64,000 nt of DNA from Vibrio rhizosphaerae (GTDB taxonomy: Bacteria > Pseudomonadota > Gammaproteobacteria > Enterobacterales > Vibrionaceae). The stretch spans positions 186,001 to 250,000 of the forward strand of contig NZ_AP024904.1 in NCBI RefSeq assembly GCF_024347095.1, in the 5' to 3' direction. The notes under the pieces were generated by a model. The model was not told the origin of the DNA and did no database searches. It worked only from the letters and a program-made list of their open reading frames with translations. Both the position numbers and the translations under genes were made by a program. Below, one piece after another: positions 45,817-55,500 of this stretch (positions are counted from its first letter, which is position 1; every line of letters begins with the position of its first letter).

Positions 45817-46731
45817 TTAAGGTTTTAGATGTTGACGGAGTTCAGCAATATGCGCCGCCCCGATCCCACAGCAGCCGCCGATGAGTGAGGCGCCCTGACG
45901 GCACCATTGTTCCGCCCAGTTCACATAAGCCGGTGGCGTCATATCCGCTCTGATTTCATCGATCTCTTCATTCGCTGCCGCATCTTTTTTCTGCGGGGCA
46001 AATGCATTGGCATAAGCGCCGAGTTTGATGTGGTTTTTTCCGAGTTCAGCAAGCGTATTGCGGGCGACATCAATGGCATCACCGATGGTTTCCGGCTGAC
46101 AACAGTTGAACAGAATTGCTTGAACATCCAGTTCGGCCATTGCCCGGACCGCTTGTGCAACGGTTTCACCGGAGCGGATCGAGGGGTGTTCGACCGGCTC
46201 TGAATCTTCCAGCGTAAATGAAACCCAAACCGGTTTTGGCTGTTTGCTGAAATGGTCAATCGATGCCTTGATGGCGATTGCTTCAGCAATCAGGCTTTGT
46301 GTTTCGAGCAGCCAGAAATCCACATAAGAGTCGAGTCCCTGAATCAGCGGTGCTGCAATTTCATCAACCCGGGCGGGTTCATATAAGTCCGGGCGATAGG
46401 AACCGAACAAGGGCGGCAGAGAGCCAGCAACCTGAGCGCCCGTCTGTGTGGCTGTGACGGCCTGACGAGCCATTTGCCCGGCAGTTTGTGCCAGCGTCAG
46501 CGCTTCATTTTTAAAACGGGTTTCACCGATATGAAAGGGAACCAAGGCATAGCTGTTCGTGCTGATGACCTCAGAGCCACTGTGGATGAACACTTCATGT
46601 GCCTGTTGAACAATCTCTGGTGTTTCAATCACAGCAAGGGCAGACCATTCGGGTTGGCGAAAGGGCGCTCCGAGACGTTCCAGTTCCCGGCTCATTCCGC
46701 CGTCGAGGAGGGTGACTTGATGTTCTGACAT
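45817..46731 (-). CDS. Homocysteine S-methyltransferase family protein
   Basis: 304-residue zinc-dependent methyltransferase. The zinc cysteines are visible at Cys210 (FNCCQPE) and Cys287-288 (GGCCGIG), the signature of MmuM, BHMT and MetH-N domains. The N-terminal LLDGGMSRELE is the family start. It most likely moves a methyl group from S-methylmethionine or S-adenosylmethionine to homocysteine to yield methionine. No permease (mmuP) is adjacent. It is slightly shorter than E. coli MmuM (310). Divergent from the PAS/chemoreceptor pair with a 240-bp gap. Confidence 0.85.
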   Translation of the reverse strand: MSEHQVTLLDGGMSRELERLGAPFRQPEWSALAVIETPEIVQQAHEVFIHSGSEVISTNSYALVPFHIGETRFKNEALTLAQTAGQMARQAVTATQTGAQVAGSLPPLFGSYRPDLYEPARVDEIAAPLIQGLDSYVDFWLLETQSLIAEAIAIKASIDHFSKQPKPVWVSFTLEDSEPVEHPSIRSGETVAQAVRAMAELDVQAILFNCCQPETIGDAIDVARNTLAELGKNHIKLGAYANAFAPQKKDAAANEEIDEIRADMTPPAYVNWAEQWCRQGASLIGGCCGIGAAHIAELRQHLKP

Positions 46732-46970
46732 GAGATACCTCTGTGTTGATTGATGACCAAGAAAAAAATTAAATATACGTCTGGCAGTGTAGATGTCCGC
46801 GAGCAGTTTATCGCAATCGACCCGCGATGCAATAGATTCTGTGATTTTCCAGCTTGCGCATAAAGAAAATGAATCATAGAAAGTTGATATGTATCAAGGT
46901 ATAAACTTTGCCATATTTTAGCCATAGCATATAGTTTCTTAAGAGGATCGATCATTGTCTAGGGAGAGGT

Positions 46971-47498
46971 ATGGCGGCTACAGAACAGGAAGTATCATTC
47001 GATCGGAATGAACTGATTATCACCAAAACGGATTTGCAGGGGAAAATCACCTACGCAAACCGCACATTTATGCGCGTCGCGAACTATGTAGAATCAGATC
47101 TGCTGGGTCAGGATCATAATCTGATCCGCCATCCTTCAATGCCGCGAGGTGTCTTCTATGGTTTATGGCACGCCCTGAAATCAGGAACAGAGTTTTTCGG
47201 TTTTGTGAAAAACTATACCTCAGATAAAAATTACTACTGGGTTTTTGCCAATATCACGCCGGATCGTATCGGCACGGATGTTGTTGGTTTTTATTCAGTA
47301 CGCCGGGTCGCTCCCAAAGCTGCGGTACAAACCATTGAAGGCATCTATCAAAAAATGCGCGAACTGGAACAGGCCACTGAAAGAAAACAAGCGCCTGAAG
47401 CTTCGTGGCGATGGCTGGTTGATTTGATTCATCAGCAATATCATATGGAGTATGAAGAATTCGTCATCGACCTTTACCAGAAACATCGTTCAGATTAA
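46971..47498 (+). CDS. PAS domain aerotaxis-type sensor
   Basis: 175-residue soluble protein with a single PAS domain of the Aer type (ITKTDLQGKITYANRTFMRV, then LGQDHNLIRHPSMPRGVFYG and DKNYYWVFANITP). In Aer this domain binds FAD and reads redox state. Here it stands alone, without HAMP or signalling domain; the downstream gene, 10 nt away, supplies a membrane chemoreceptor without its own large sensor. The two probably work as a split Aer-like receptor, as also found in other Vibrionaceae (inference from arrangement). The C-terminal ~50 residues are helical. Confidence 0.8.
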   Translation: MAATEQEVSFDRNELIITKTDLQGKITYANRTFMRVANYVESDLLGQDHNLIRHPSMPRGVFYGLWHALKSGTEFFGFVKNYTSDKNYYWVFANITPDRIGTDVVGFYSVRRVAPKAAVQTIEGIYQKMRELEQATERKQAPEASWRWLVDLIHQQYHMEYEEFVIDLYQKHRSD

Positions 47499-47508
47499 GG
47501 AGTGAATG

Positions 47509-48990
47509 ATGCGTCATACGAGTCAGGTCAGTAGCAATATTTTATTTCAGCGCCAGAAGTTTTTGATTATCTGTTCAGTATTCACGATTGTGATTATTGG
47601 GTTATCGATTAGCAATATCTACGACCACGGTTTCAACTATTTTAATATTTTCTTACCGATCTTTACCGTGATTTTTTCAGCTTATGCCTATTGGGATCAA
47701 CTGCAACCACTGATGGTGCTGAAACGGATTTGTGATGCTTTGAATGAGGCTAAAAAAGGCAATGTTCATATTCGTATTACTGATACCAAAGGGTTGGGAG
47801 AAGTGGGGCATGTTGCATGGGCATTGAATGATTTTCTCGATATTGTTGAGACAAACTTTAAAGAATTATCGAATACTTTTCAGCGAACCAGTAAGGGCGT
47901 GTTCTACCGCCGTGGGCTGGTGGACGGGATGCCCGGTGAGTTTTTCGAGACGATGCGGAGTATCAATGAGGCAATCGAATCGATGCAGCAAGCACATGTT
48001 TTTTCTCGGAAAAATCGTTTGAAAAGTGAATTGCATCATCTCAATACCACCAATTTGATCGTCAATCTAAAAAATAATCAGGAAGAACTGGTGACCTTGT
48101 CGAATCAGATGGATGATGTGCTGATGATTGCCACAGAGAGCCGTGATGGTGCAGAACAGAGTCGGGAAGTGGTGCGCGAGATTCGTCACGCGCTGGATGA
48201 TGTCAATGTCCGGATGGAGAGCATGGAACAGACCGCGCAGACGTTGGGCAAGGAAAGCGTCCGGATTGCCGATACCATTAAAGTGATTACCGGTATTGCC
48301 GAGCAGACCAATTTGCTGGCCTTGAATGCTGCCATCGAAGCCGCCCGGGCAGGGGATGTCGGACGCGGCTTTGCCGTCGTTGCCGATGAAGTCCGTTTGC
48401 TGGCGGATCGCACCAGAAGTTCAACGGCAGATATCAGTGAGATCATTAATTCACTGATTGGCCCGATTGAAGAAATGGTGTCTCAGACACTGGCAGTCGG
48501 ACAACAGATGAAAAGTGTCGGGGATGAAGTGACGAATTTCCATGGCAATTTTGACAAGGTTGCCAACGCATCCCAGCAAACTATCTCGTTAATGAATCAG
48601 GCGAAGGACTGTTCGTTTGCATCGTTGATTAAACTGGATCATGTCATTTATAAACAGAATGGCTATATCGCATTGGAATCAAACGGCGAAGGTGAGGAGG
48701 CAAAAGCAGTTCAGGTTGATCACTTCAATTGCCGGATGGGGCAATGGTATTACGAAGGTGAGGGATATACCGCATTTAGCCAGACAAATGCCTACCATCG
48801 TTTAGAAGAGCACCACAAAGCTGTGCATGACAGTATGCAAGCAGCGCTGCAATTGGTGCGTGAAGATTGGCTTGCAGACGATGAGGTGCTGAATCGTCTG
48901 GTGGCGATGGTCGATAAAGCTGAGTATGCCAGTAACCGTGTCATCGAATATGTCTCTGAAATGGTCAGGGAAAAACATCATCACGCATAG
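47509..48990 (+). CDS. Chemoreceptor with C-terminal CZB zinc domain
   Basis: 493-residue membrane-anchored chemotaxis transducer. Two close hydrophobic helices lie near 18-38 and 45-62 with almost no periplasmic part, so sensing must be cytoplasmic or come from the PAS protein encoded just upstream. HAMP-like and signalling regions follow with [20 protein letters not shown]. The end carries a chemoreceptor zinc-binding (CZB) domain: [23 protein letters not shown] with the His-x3-Cys pair, and [13 protein letters not shown] domains sense zinc or oxidised cysteine such as hypochlorite. AAGGAG lies 6 nt before ATG 47509 and 3 nt before the adjacent ATG 47506, so the former is chosen. Confidence 0.85.
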   Translation: MRHTSQVSSNILFQRQKFLIICSVFTIVIIGLSISNIYDHGFNYFNIFLPIFTVIFSAYAYWDQLQPLMVLKRICDALNEAKKGNVHIRITDTKGLGEVGHVAWALNDFLDIVETNFKELSNTFQRTSKGVFYRRGLVDGMPGEFFETMRSINEAIESMQQAHVFSRKNRLKSELHHLNTTNLIVNLKNNQEELVTLSNQMDDVLMIATESRDGAEQSREVVREIRHALDDVNVRMESMEQTAQTLGKESVRIADTIKVITGIAEQTNLLALNAAIEAARAGDVGRGFAVVADEVRLLADRTRSSTADISEIINSLIGPIEEMVSQTLAVGQQMKSVGDEVTNFHGNFDKVANASQQTISLMNQAKDCSFASLIKLDHVIYKQNGYIALESNGEGEEAKAVQVDHFNCRMGQWYYEGEGYTAFSQTNAYHRLEEHHKAVHDSMQAALQLVREDWLADDEVLNRLVAMVDKAEYASNRVIEYVSEMVREKHHHA

Positions 48991-49031
48991 AGGTGCTGGG
49001 GCGATCGCATAAACAAATGCCGGATAAACAA

Positions 49032-49058
49032 AAAAGACCCGATATGATTGGGTCTTTT
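49032..49058 (+). terminator. Terminator of PAS/CZB chemoreceptor operon
   Basis: AAAAGACCC pairs with GGGTCTTTT around GATATGATT, with flanking A and T tracts. Confidence 0.85.
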
Positions 49059-49130
49059 CTGCCATTGTGCGCCCATGCCTTGATATGTCTGTTCCTCAGG
49101 CAGAAACGACAAACTCAGCATGAGAACGCA

Positions 49131-50351
49131 TTAATGAACCTTACTTAAATCAACCAATGGTTTTTTCACCTGCTTGACCGGGCGTTTGCCTTGAATGTCT
49201 GCGACAGCCGCTAAAGCCTGTTTGACTTCTCCGCTGTTACGTAAAACCGTATAAGTGACATCAAAATGTTTCGATGCACCGGCCCCGATTTTCGGAACCA
49301 ATCCCAGCGGACGTTGATACTTGGTGTTATAAGCGTAGCTGGTGCCCGGTTCAATTCCGGTAACATAGCCTTGTTGCAGCGTATCGGTATTCTTCCAGAT
49401 GGTCAGAACCGGCAGCTGTTTGATGTTGTAACCGACGGAGACGCCGAGGTTTCCGGCCTGATTATGCAGGACCGCCAGCGTGTTGCCCTGTTTGTCACCG
49501 ATAGGTTTCAGGTTATAAACCATTTCATCATAGCCTTTGGTCGGACCGAGGTAGGTTTGCCAGTCTTTCAGGCCTTTTTTCGCGTAATCGTTAAAGGGAG
49601 AAATCTCACTGGCCGCTGCGGTAATTTTGGCACCTTTTTCCAGAATCGGACGGCCAAAGTTAGAGTGGTAAATGATTTGATACTCGTCTTCATAATCGGC
49701 TTTATTCGTTAAAGTGTCATGGACGGCGAACTGGTTGCTGCCGGGGGTGACAGAGAATGAGGTGAGTGTCACGAGTTCTGCTTTCTTGAAGGTTCTTTCA
49801 GAGACTTCCCCTTCGACGGTAATGGTATAAGGCGGTTGATCGTCGATCGTCACTTTAACCGTTGAAGCCGGGGTATTTTGAAGGCGGCCATGTAAACTGA
49901 GGAGTTGACCGTTGTCGTCAACGCCCGGGTGCCCCGTCCACTCGTAACCGCAGCGCACCATCATCTCATTGAAACCATCTAACCAGCCCAGTCCGTTGCG
50001 GCTTTCTAAATCGATAAAGGCAGGATTGACGATCTCTTTGACCGGCGAATCCCAGCCGAGAATGCGTTTGCCATCTTTCTTAACATTAAATATCCCCATG
50101 CCACGGGTGGGGACCAAGGTGATTTCTAACTCACCGTTGTTGATCACTAACGTTTCAACTCCCATCTGTTTGCCGCCATGCAACTGGCGTTTTTCGACGG
50201 AGAACGGTTGTTGGATTCCTAAATCTTTGTTGGTGACTTTCCAGGCACCGACATCAATATTGGCGGCAGCATCAGTTAAAACAAACTCCGCAGCGTTGAC
50301 AAGACCGGGAGCAGCAATAAGTAGGGCAGCGACGAGTGGTTTGATCTTCAT
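49131..50351 (-). CDS. Periplasmic aldose 1-epimerase-like protein (DUF4432)
   Basis: 406-residue exported protein with signal peptide MKIKPLVAALLIAAPGLVNA. The body matches the DUF4432/galactose-mutarotase-like fold: VPTRGMGIFNVKKDGKRILG, LDGFNEMMVRCGYEWTGHPG, LHGRLQNTPAS, YHSNFGRPILEKG, and GIEPGTSY with a Glu in the position of the catalytic base. It probably acts on an unknown sugar in the periplasm. Cytoplasmic DUF4432 proteins are commoner, so export is notable. A 14-bp palindrome 42-55 bp upstream of its start looks like a LacI-family operator. Confidence 0.75.
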   Translation of the reverse strand: MKIKPLVAALLIAAPGLVNAAEFVLTDAAANIDVGAWKVTNKDLGIQQPFSVEKRQLHGGKQMGVETLVINNGELEITLVPTRGMGIFNVKKDGKRILGWDSPVKEIVNPAFIDLESRNGLGWLDGFNEMMVRCGYEWTGHPGVDDNGQLLSLHGRLQNTPASTVKVTIDDQPPYTITVEGEVSERTFKKAELVTLTSFSVTPGSNQFAVHDTLTNKADYEDEYQIIYHSNFGRPILEKGAKITAAASEISPFNDYAKKGLKDWQTYLGPTKGYDEMVYNLKPIGDKQGNTLAVLHNQAGNLGVSVGYNIKQLPVLTIWKNTDTLQQGYVTGIEPGTSYAYNTKYQRPLGLVPKIGAGASKHFDVTYTVLRNSGEVKQALAAVADIQGKRPVKQVKKPLVDLSKVH

Positions 50352-50392
50352 GACGTTTGATTCCTTGATTGTGAGTTTGATTTATTGTTCTA

Positions 50393-50406
50393 CTGAATCG
50401 ATTCAG
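50393..50406 (-). promoter_or_regulatory. LacI-family-type operator upstream of DUF4432 gene
   Basis: CTGAATCGATTCAG is a perfect 14-bp palindrome with the central CG typical of LacI/GalR-family sites. It lies 42-55 bp before the start of the exported sugar-epimerase-like gene. No LacI-type repressor gene is in the window. Confidence 0.55.
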
Positions 50407-50658
50407 CTAATAAAATACAAACTCACCATTCAGGATCAAATGCAAATCAGTGAAGGTGTGAGCTAATTCTTATGTTTGACAGTGCATGAACCGATTTCTG
50501 ATTGATGGATCACGTTCAGCAATTGGAGAATTATTGAGCAAATTTTTTATGTTCATCATAAGGTGAGGGAGAATGAATGATAGATGCGATGACCTCTTGT
50601 TATACCGCTTGCCTGAGACTAGAATGACCAATATAAAGACCATTTAAGAGACCTGTTT

Positions 50659-50907
50659 ATGACCTCTAAAATTTTGGCTGATGTTGCTGCCAGTATTACT
50701 GAGTTAAAAGCCAACCCGATGAAAGTTGCAACCAGTGCTTACGGTGAACCGGTCGCTGTACTCAACCGAAATGAGCCAGTATTTTATTGCGTACCCGCTG
50801 AAGCGTACGAAATGATGATGGATAAACTCGAAGATCTTGAGCTACTTGCTATTGCGAAAGAGCGTGAATCTGAAGAGAGCATTTCGGTTCATATTGATGA
50901 CCTATAA
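50659..50907 (+). CDS. Phd/YefM-family antitoxin
   Basis: 82-residue antitoxin (MTSKILADVAASITELKANP, GEPVAVLNRNEPVFYCVP, then an acidic tail). The N-terminal half matches the Phd/YefM DNA-binding fold and the C-terminal half would wrap the toxin. It is followed by a RelE-fold toxin gene overlapping by 11 nt. The pair closely resembles Vibrio and plasmid StbD-StbE/RelBE modules, often found in chromosomal integrons. GAGACC precedes the ATG. The complex would repress its own promoter in 50460-50658. Confidence 0.85.
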   Translation: MTSKILADVAASITELKANPMKVATSAYGEPVAVLNRNEPVFYCVPAEAYEMMMDKLEDLELLAIAKERESEESISVHIDDL

Positions 50908-51181
50908 ACTTGAATTCAAAAAGAGTGCACTCAAAGAGTGGGAAAAGCTTGGTTCAACGCTGCAACAGCAATTTAAGAAAAAGCTGATTGAGCGATTAGA
51001 GAACCCGTATGTGCCAGCCTCAAAACTTTCTGGTGCTGACAATATGTACAAAATAAAATTGCGCCAATCGGGTTACCGCATAGTCTACAAAGTCGAAGAC
51101 GATATCATTATTGTCACCGTCTTAGCCGTCGGCAAGCGCGAGCGTAATGATGTTTACCGTAAGGCGATGAAACGGCGCTAG
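50897..51181 (+). CDS. RelE/StbE-family mRNA interferase toxin
   Basis: 94-residue RelE-fold toxin (MTYKLEFKKSALKEWEKLGS, LKIRQSGYRIVYKVEDD-like core, VLAVGKRERNDVYRKA). Basic residues Lys/Arg near the C-terminus and the conserved Tyr (NDVYRKA) are those of ribosome-dependent RelE RNases. The correct start is ATG 50897, inside the antitoxin stop region; the longer frame from 50837 is a shadow of the antitoxin gene. It ends just before a partial hairpin-rich repeat (51190) that borders islet III, so the pair may be part of that islet or may stabilise it. Confidence 0.87.
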   Translation: MTYKLEFKKSALKEWEKLGSTLQQQFKKKLIERLENPYVPASKLSGADNMYKIKLRQSGYRIVYKVEDDIIIVTVLAVGKRERNDVYRKAMKRR

Positions 51182-51189
51182 TGTTCAAA

Positions 51190-51290
51190 ATAGTAACTGG
51201 CGCACAGGCATCAATGCCCCCTGAAATCGAAAAATACAATAGTGCGTCAAGTTTTGGGGGCCTAAGGCTGGGAATGACGAAAGTTAAACA
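51190..51290 (-). repeat. Partial hairpin-family repeat at islet III right border
   Basis: AACTGGCGCACAG...ATCAATGC...CTGAAATCGA and GTGCGTCAAGTTTTGGGGGCC match one end of the 473-bp family in reverse orientation; the GTACTTTTTC and GGGC stems are absent. It lies between the toxin gene and fusion copy 3, in the same relative place as the repeats next to copies 1 and 2. Confidence 0.55.
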
Positions 51291-51307
51291 ACGGTGGTTT
51301 TGTGTCC

Positions 51308-52189
51308 TCAAGCCCCGTTAATCCGCGCTAAACAAACCCGTTCAACCACTGCTTTTAACTGCAACACTTTCCCTTCGAGATAAGCCAGCTCTTCTGCGGT
51401 AATTTCATAATGTTCTGAATAACGGGCTTCGATATAGGCGCGTTGCAGGCGACGGAAGCTGCGACGGTGGAATTTATTGTCGAGCAGGAAAATCGTCTTA
51501 AACTCAGGCTCGATTTGCGCACACAGTTTACTCAGCTTCTCGATATTGTGGGATTTGGGTAAATAGTTGGTGCATGTGAGTAATACACAGGCCAAAAAAC
51601 GTTCCGTCGATTGATGTAATTCAAAAGCAGCGATCGATAACTCTTTTTGATTTAAATAGTGATGATAACCGGAGATAAAAGCATTCGCGCTTTTAAACCA
51701 CTGTGCATAATGTTTACGGGCAATTTCCCGTTTTTCGGCCTCGGTTAAATCCCCCGGCTCCATCAGTGGTTTCGGTGTCGCGGCAAACAGTTCAATCCCT
51801 TCTTCACGGATATCCCGGAAAAAGTAGTGCCCCTGCTGCAATCGTTCGTTCACTTCCTGTAAATCGTGAACAATCAAACCCAACGGCGCAGATTTCACTT
51901 TGCGATCAATTTGCTCTTCCGCCCGCTGCCAGACGACATAATCTTCCACCAAGGCAGCTTTGTTGACGATCACCAGAATATCGTAATCGCTGATGTAACC
52001 ATTGACCGGATCGCTGACCCAATTCCCTTTGGCGTGGCTACCGAACAGGATGATTTTCAGGATACGAAACTCACTTTTACTCCCGGTTTTGCCCTCAAGA
52101 TAGTCTTCCAGCGTATCGCGCAGAATGGTCGAGATCGTGGCAAGCTCTTGCTGTTTAAATTCAGGCAGATGATCGAGGGAGGTTTTCAT
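51308..52189 (-). CDS. Nucleotidyltransferase-HEPN fusion protein, copy 3
   Basis: 293 residues, third paralogue. The nucleotidyltransferase half (GSHAKGNWVSDPVNG, ISDYDILV) and the end (RRLQRAYIEARYSEHYEITA) are almost the same as copies 1 and 2. Residues 165-186 differ again (FKSANAFISGYHHYLNQKEL), and then HQSTERFLACVLLTCTNYLP returns to consensus, with the Arg retained. Upstream conservation with the other copies is limited to about 35 bp (CTTCTTTTATGCTA). It follows the PHP-ATPase gene on the same strand after about 400 bp and is the conserved gene of islet III. Confidence 0.8.
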   Translation of the reverse strand: MKTSLDHLPEFKQQELATISTILRDTLEDYLEGKTGSKSEFRILKIILFGSHAKGNWVSDPVNGYISDYDILVIVNKAALVEDYVVWQRAEEQIDRKVKSAPLGLIVHDLQEVNERLQQGHYFFRDIREEGIELFAATPKPLMEPGDLTEAEKREIARKHYAQWFKSANAFISGYHHYLNQKELSIAAFELHQSTERFLACVLLTCTNYLPKSHNIEKLSKLCAQIEPEFKTIFLLDNKFHRRSFRRLQRAYIEARYSEHYEITAEELAYLEGKVLQLKAVVERVCLARINGA

Positions 52190-52592
52190 AAAACAACATT
52201 TGGTCAGTGATGAATGGCTTTAGCATAAAAGAAGCACTCAGCAAAAAACACTGTTTATCATAGTATTAGCATTGTTGAAGGATAAAATGCGACGCGGTTC
52301 TTTTTTATTTCTACCCTCGATGATTGTCTCAGATTTTGGCTTCGAGGCATCACACAATGATGCTTATGTGCCAGAACACATTGTGTATTCGGGATGTCCC
52401 GTATGTTCATCGCGATGTTAACTCACCACATGAAAGCCTTTATACATAGAATAATGAACAGTCTCGTTCTTCTTGCTTGGGTACTTCACGCCTGGCTCAT
52501 GCGCCAGTTTGGAGCGGCGGAAATCGGTCGCTGTGAAGCAGATTGTTATGTAAGTCGAAATAGGCTCAGCTATAAGATAAACAAATATAACT
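52190..52592. other. Intergenic region between PHP-ATPase gene and fusion copy 3
   Basis: About 400 bp. Open frames at 52394-52621 (+) and 52418-52651 (-) overlap each other and the ATPase 3' end and resemble nothing I know. Only the conserved block next to the fusion start is interpretable. Confidence 0.35.
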
Positions 52593-55500
52593 TCAATAAT
52601 ATTTTCGTTTCCGTGTATTGAAGGCAGGCATAGCGCCTTCAAGCACTTCAACTATTTTTTGGTTTATTGCCCTATTTTCTATACTTCCCGATAACGTTGA
52701 GAAAGTGTAAGAGTTCTCTTTGTTTAAATTGACGTATATAACTTGCTCTGCGTCAGAGACAACGGCAAGGTTGGGATTGTGAGTAACCATAATGATTTGA
52801 CGCTTTTTCTTTGCTGCTCTAATAAATGGAACTAACACAGTCGCCACACTATGATTGTCAAGGTTATCCTCTGGCTGATCGATAATAAGCGGAATATCAT
52901 TCTTATCTAAAAGGAGATAGAACACTAGCAGAAGAGCACCCCTTTCACCAGGGGATAGTTGCTCCAGCTCTTTATCACCTTGTTTCAGTTGATAGTTGTA
53001 ACCGAGAAAGCTCAATGAAAATAAGTAGTTATAAAGGCCTTGCAAGTCTTTAACTTGCTGCGCTATTTCGCGGGGTACGTTATTTTGCCCCGATCTTTTG
53101 TCATATTTAAACGCTTCTATCAATTTATCTAAAAAATTTATAACACTATCTTTGTCATCAAAGTCAATTTCACTGGCTAATGCAACTATCTCTTTCTCAC
53201 CTCCGTCTTTGGAATGGAATGACCCCATCCTGTTCTGAAGAATATATCCTAGAAATTTAGAAACAAAATCCGACGACTTCACTAGCGAAGCATCAACTTC
53301 TATTTTATAGTTTTTTAATGTATCTGAGTTCTTGGCTATAATCTCATTTAGCTTGCTTCTAGCACTCTTGTAGACACCTATAACTTCATACCTTTTATCA
53401 AATATTTCTCTAGCTATAGCTCTACGTTTTTCGTATTCCTGCTCTATCTTTCTCGGTAGTTCTTCGTTCAAATAAACAAGTTCGGCTTCAAAGTAGAGAA
53501 TTGTATTTGGTGCTTCTCTACTGCCAAGCAAAGTTTTTTTGTCTTTTTCCCAGCCCTCTTTAGCTGTTATATATTCTTGATATGCTTGCTGCTCCGAATC
53601 CAGTCTGCCTTTTTCAAGCTTCAACAAATTTTTATTATCTTCAAGAATATCGTTAAGTGACTTATTATCAGGCTCACTTCTTTCGGAATCATTTTTTTCG
53701 ATTTCTCCCAAAAGTAACTTGCTGGATTCAAGTGACTTTTCCTCTAATTTCAAAATATGGTTTAATCGTGATAGATCTATTTCTACTGATATCAGTTTTT
53801 CTATATCAACATCAAAACCAAACAACTTTCCACCAATTTCATCCTTGAATTCTGCGAAATCGTTATTCTTCTGTTTTATAGATGAAATTACATCACTAAT
53901 TTTTTGAATATTATTTATCGAGACTTTTTTATCACTCTCGGACTTTTTGATCGAACCCTCAATTCTTTCAATTTCTGCCCGAATATCAGAGATTCTTTTG
54001 TTAATTGACTCATGCTTCTGTTTTTTAACCGGGTCTTCGTTCGGGTTGGAGATTGGCACAGGTTCTTCTAGAGCTTGAAGCTCTTCTCTCTTCTTCTTAA
54101 GCTTATTTGCGACTTCGGCCTTATAATGGTCTGTTGCCTTTCGTTCCAAATCAATTATTTCTGAATTTATATCTTTAATGTCCGAAATTAATGCATCAAT
54201 ATCCTCAGTCACTGCTACAGTTTTTTTCTCTATCAACTCCTTAAATGACAACGCCCCAAGGTTTTCTGTTTCGGGTATGTGGGAGAAAACAACGCTTTCT
54301 ATCTCTTCTTGAAATTCGGACGCAGAACTAATTTCATTAGTAAGTCTTTCAAAACGACCCTGCGGCAAATATTTAACCTCGAGCACATCGGTATCCGCGG
54401 GCGATTCATCTAGGTTTTTCGTGTTTTCATTACCGCTTTCCCAAGTTACCTTCGCTTCGAATTTTTTCGCTAACCGTCCATTTTTAGCCCTAAATTTATT
54501 AGGTGTTAAGAAAGAAAAATCCTTGTTGTCATGGTAATTGGAGCAAAGAGAAAGGATGTCAGCAATCGCGCTCTTACCACTACCTTTATTGCCAATGACG
54601 GCCACTAGCTCACTGCTAAATGGTATACAAACATCTTTGAACCAAACATTATTATCTGAATAGCCCTCAACTTGGGTAATGGTTAATTTTTTTATATACT
54701 TCGTCTTATTCTTTGAAACTCTTTCAAATAACGGTGGAGCATCGCCAATAAAAACCCTTTCTAAAGGTTCATTTATTGCCTGCTTCAAGCCATCAAAAGT
54801 CGGGTCAGCCTTGAGCCAGGTAAAGCATTTTCCTATACGATCTTTGTCATCCGAGGAAGATAGGTAATGCGCATCACTACAATCAAGAAGCAAATCATTC
54901 ACTCCTTGTTCAGTTAACTGATTTTTTGCCTTGATAAAAGTTTCTATAGATTCTGCAGAAGTAAAAACAATATCTGCCTTATTAATAATGGACTTTTTAG
55001 TAGCTATCGATGCATCAGTCCATTTTAGTTCCGCCCACTCGGTTTTTCCAATTGCAATGAGATACTTTCCTAAAAAACAATCTTTTTTAAGGGCGTCAAA
55101 TATTTTATCTTCTTTTACATTAAGGTTATTAAAGCCTTCCATTAAATCCGATCCATATCTATGAAGCTGATTTTCTGGTACGGATTTTTTAATCTTAGCC
55201 CCTAATTCTTTTAAACTTTCCGGTGTGATCGCTCTAGACCAAGTATTATCTGACTCAAATGTGTAGCTCTGCTCCAGAGTGTTAAGAAATTGGCTCTGTA
55301 TAGTTTCGACAGAAACTTCATCTGAAAAAATTACATGCAAATTTATTCTCTTTAAATCTTGAAATTGTACCCCAGCAAATTTTTCGATTCTAAACTCGAT
55401 TACCGGCAATAATTTTAAGTTACTGAGCCTTCCTTTTAGCTGCTGCTCATTGGTTAGCTTTTTATACCCATCAATAAATAAATAATCGTTTATTCCGATT

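Noticed and set aside
52394-52651. Overlapping short frames on both strands near the PHP-ATPase 3' end
   Set aside because: They overlap each other and the ATPase end and show no family pattern. Left as intergenic.
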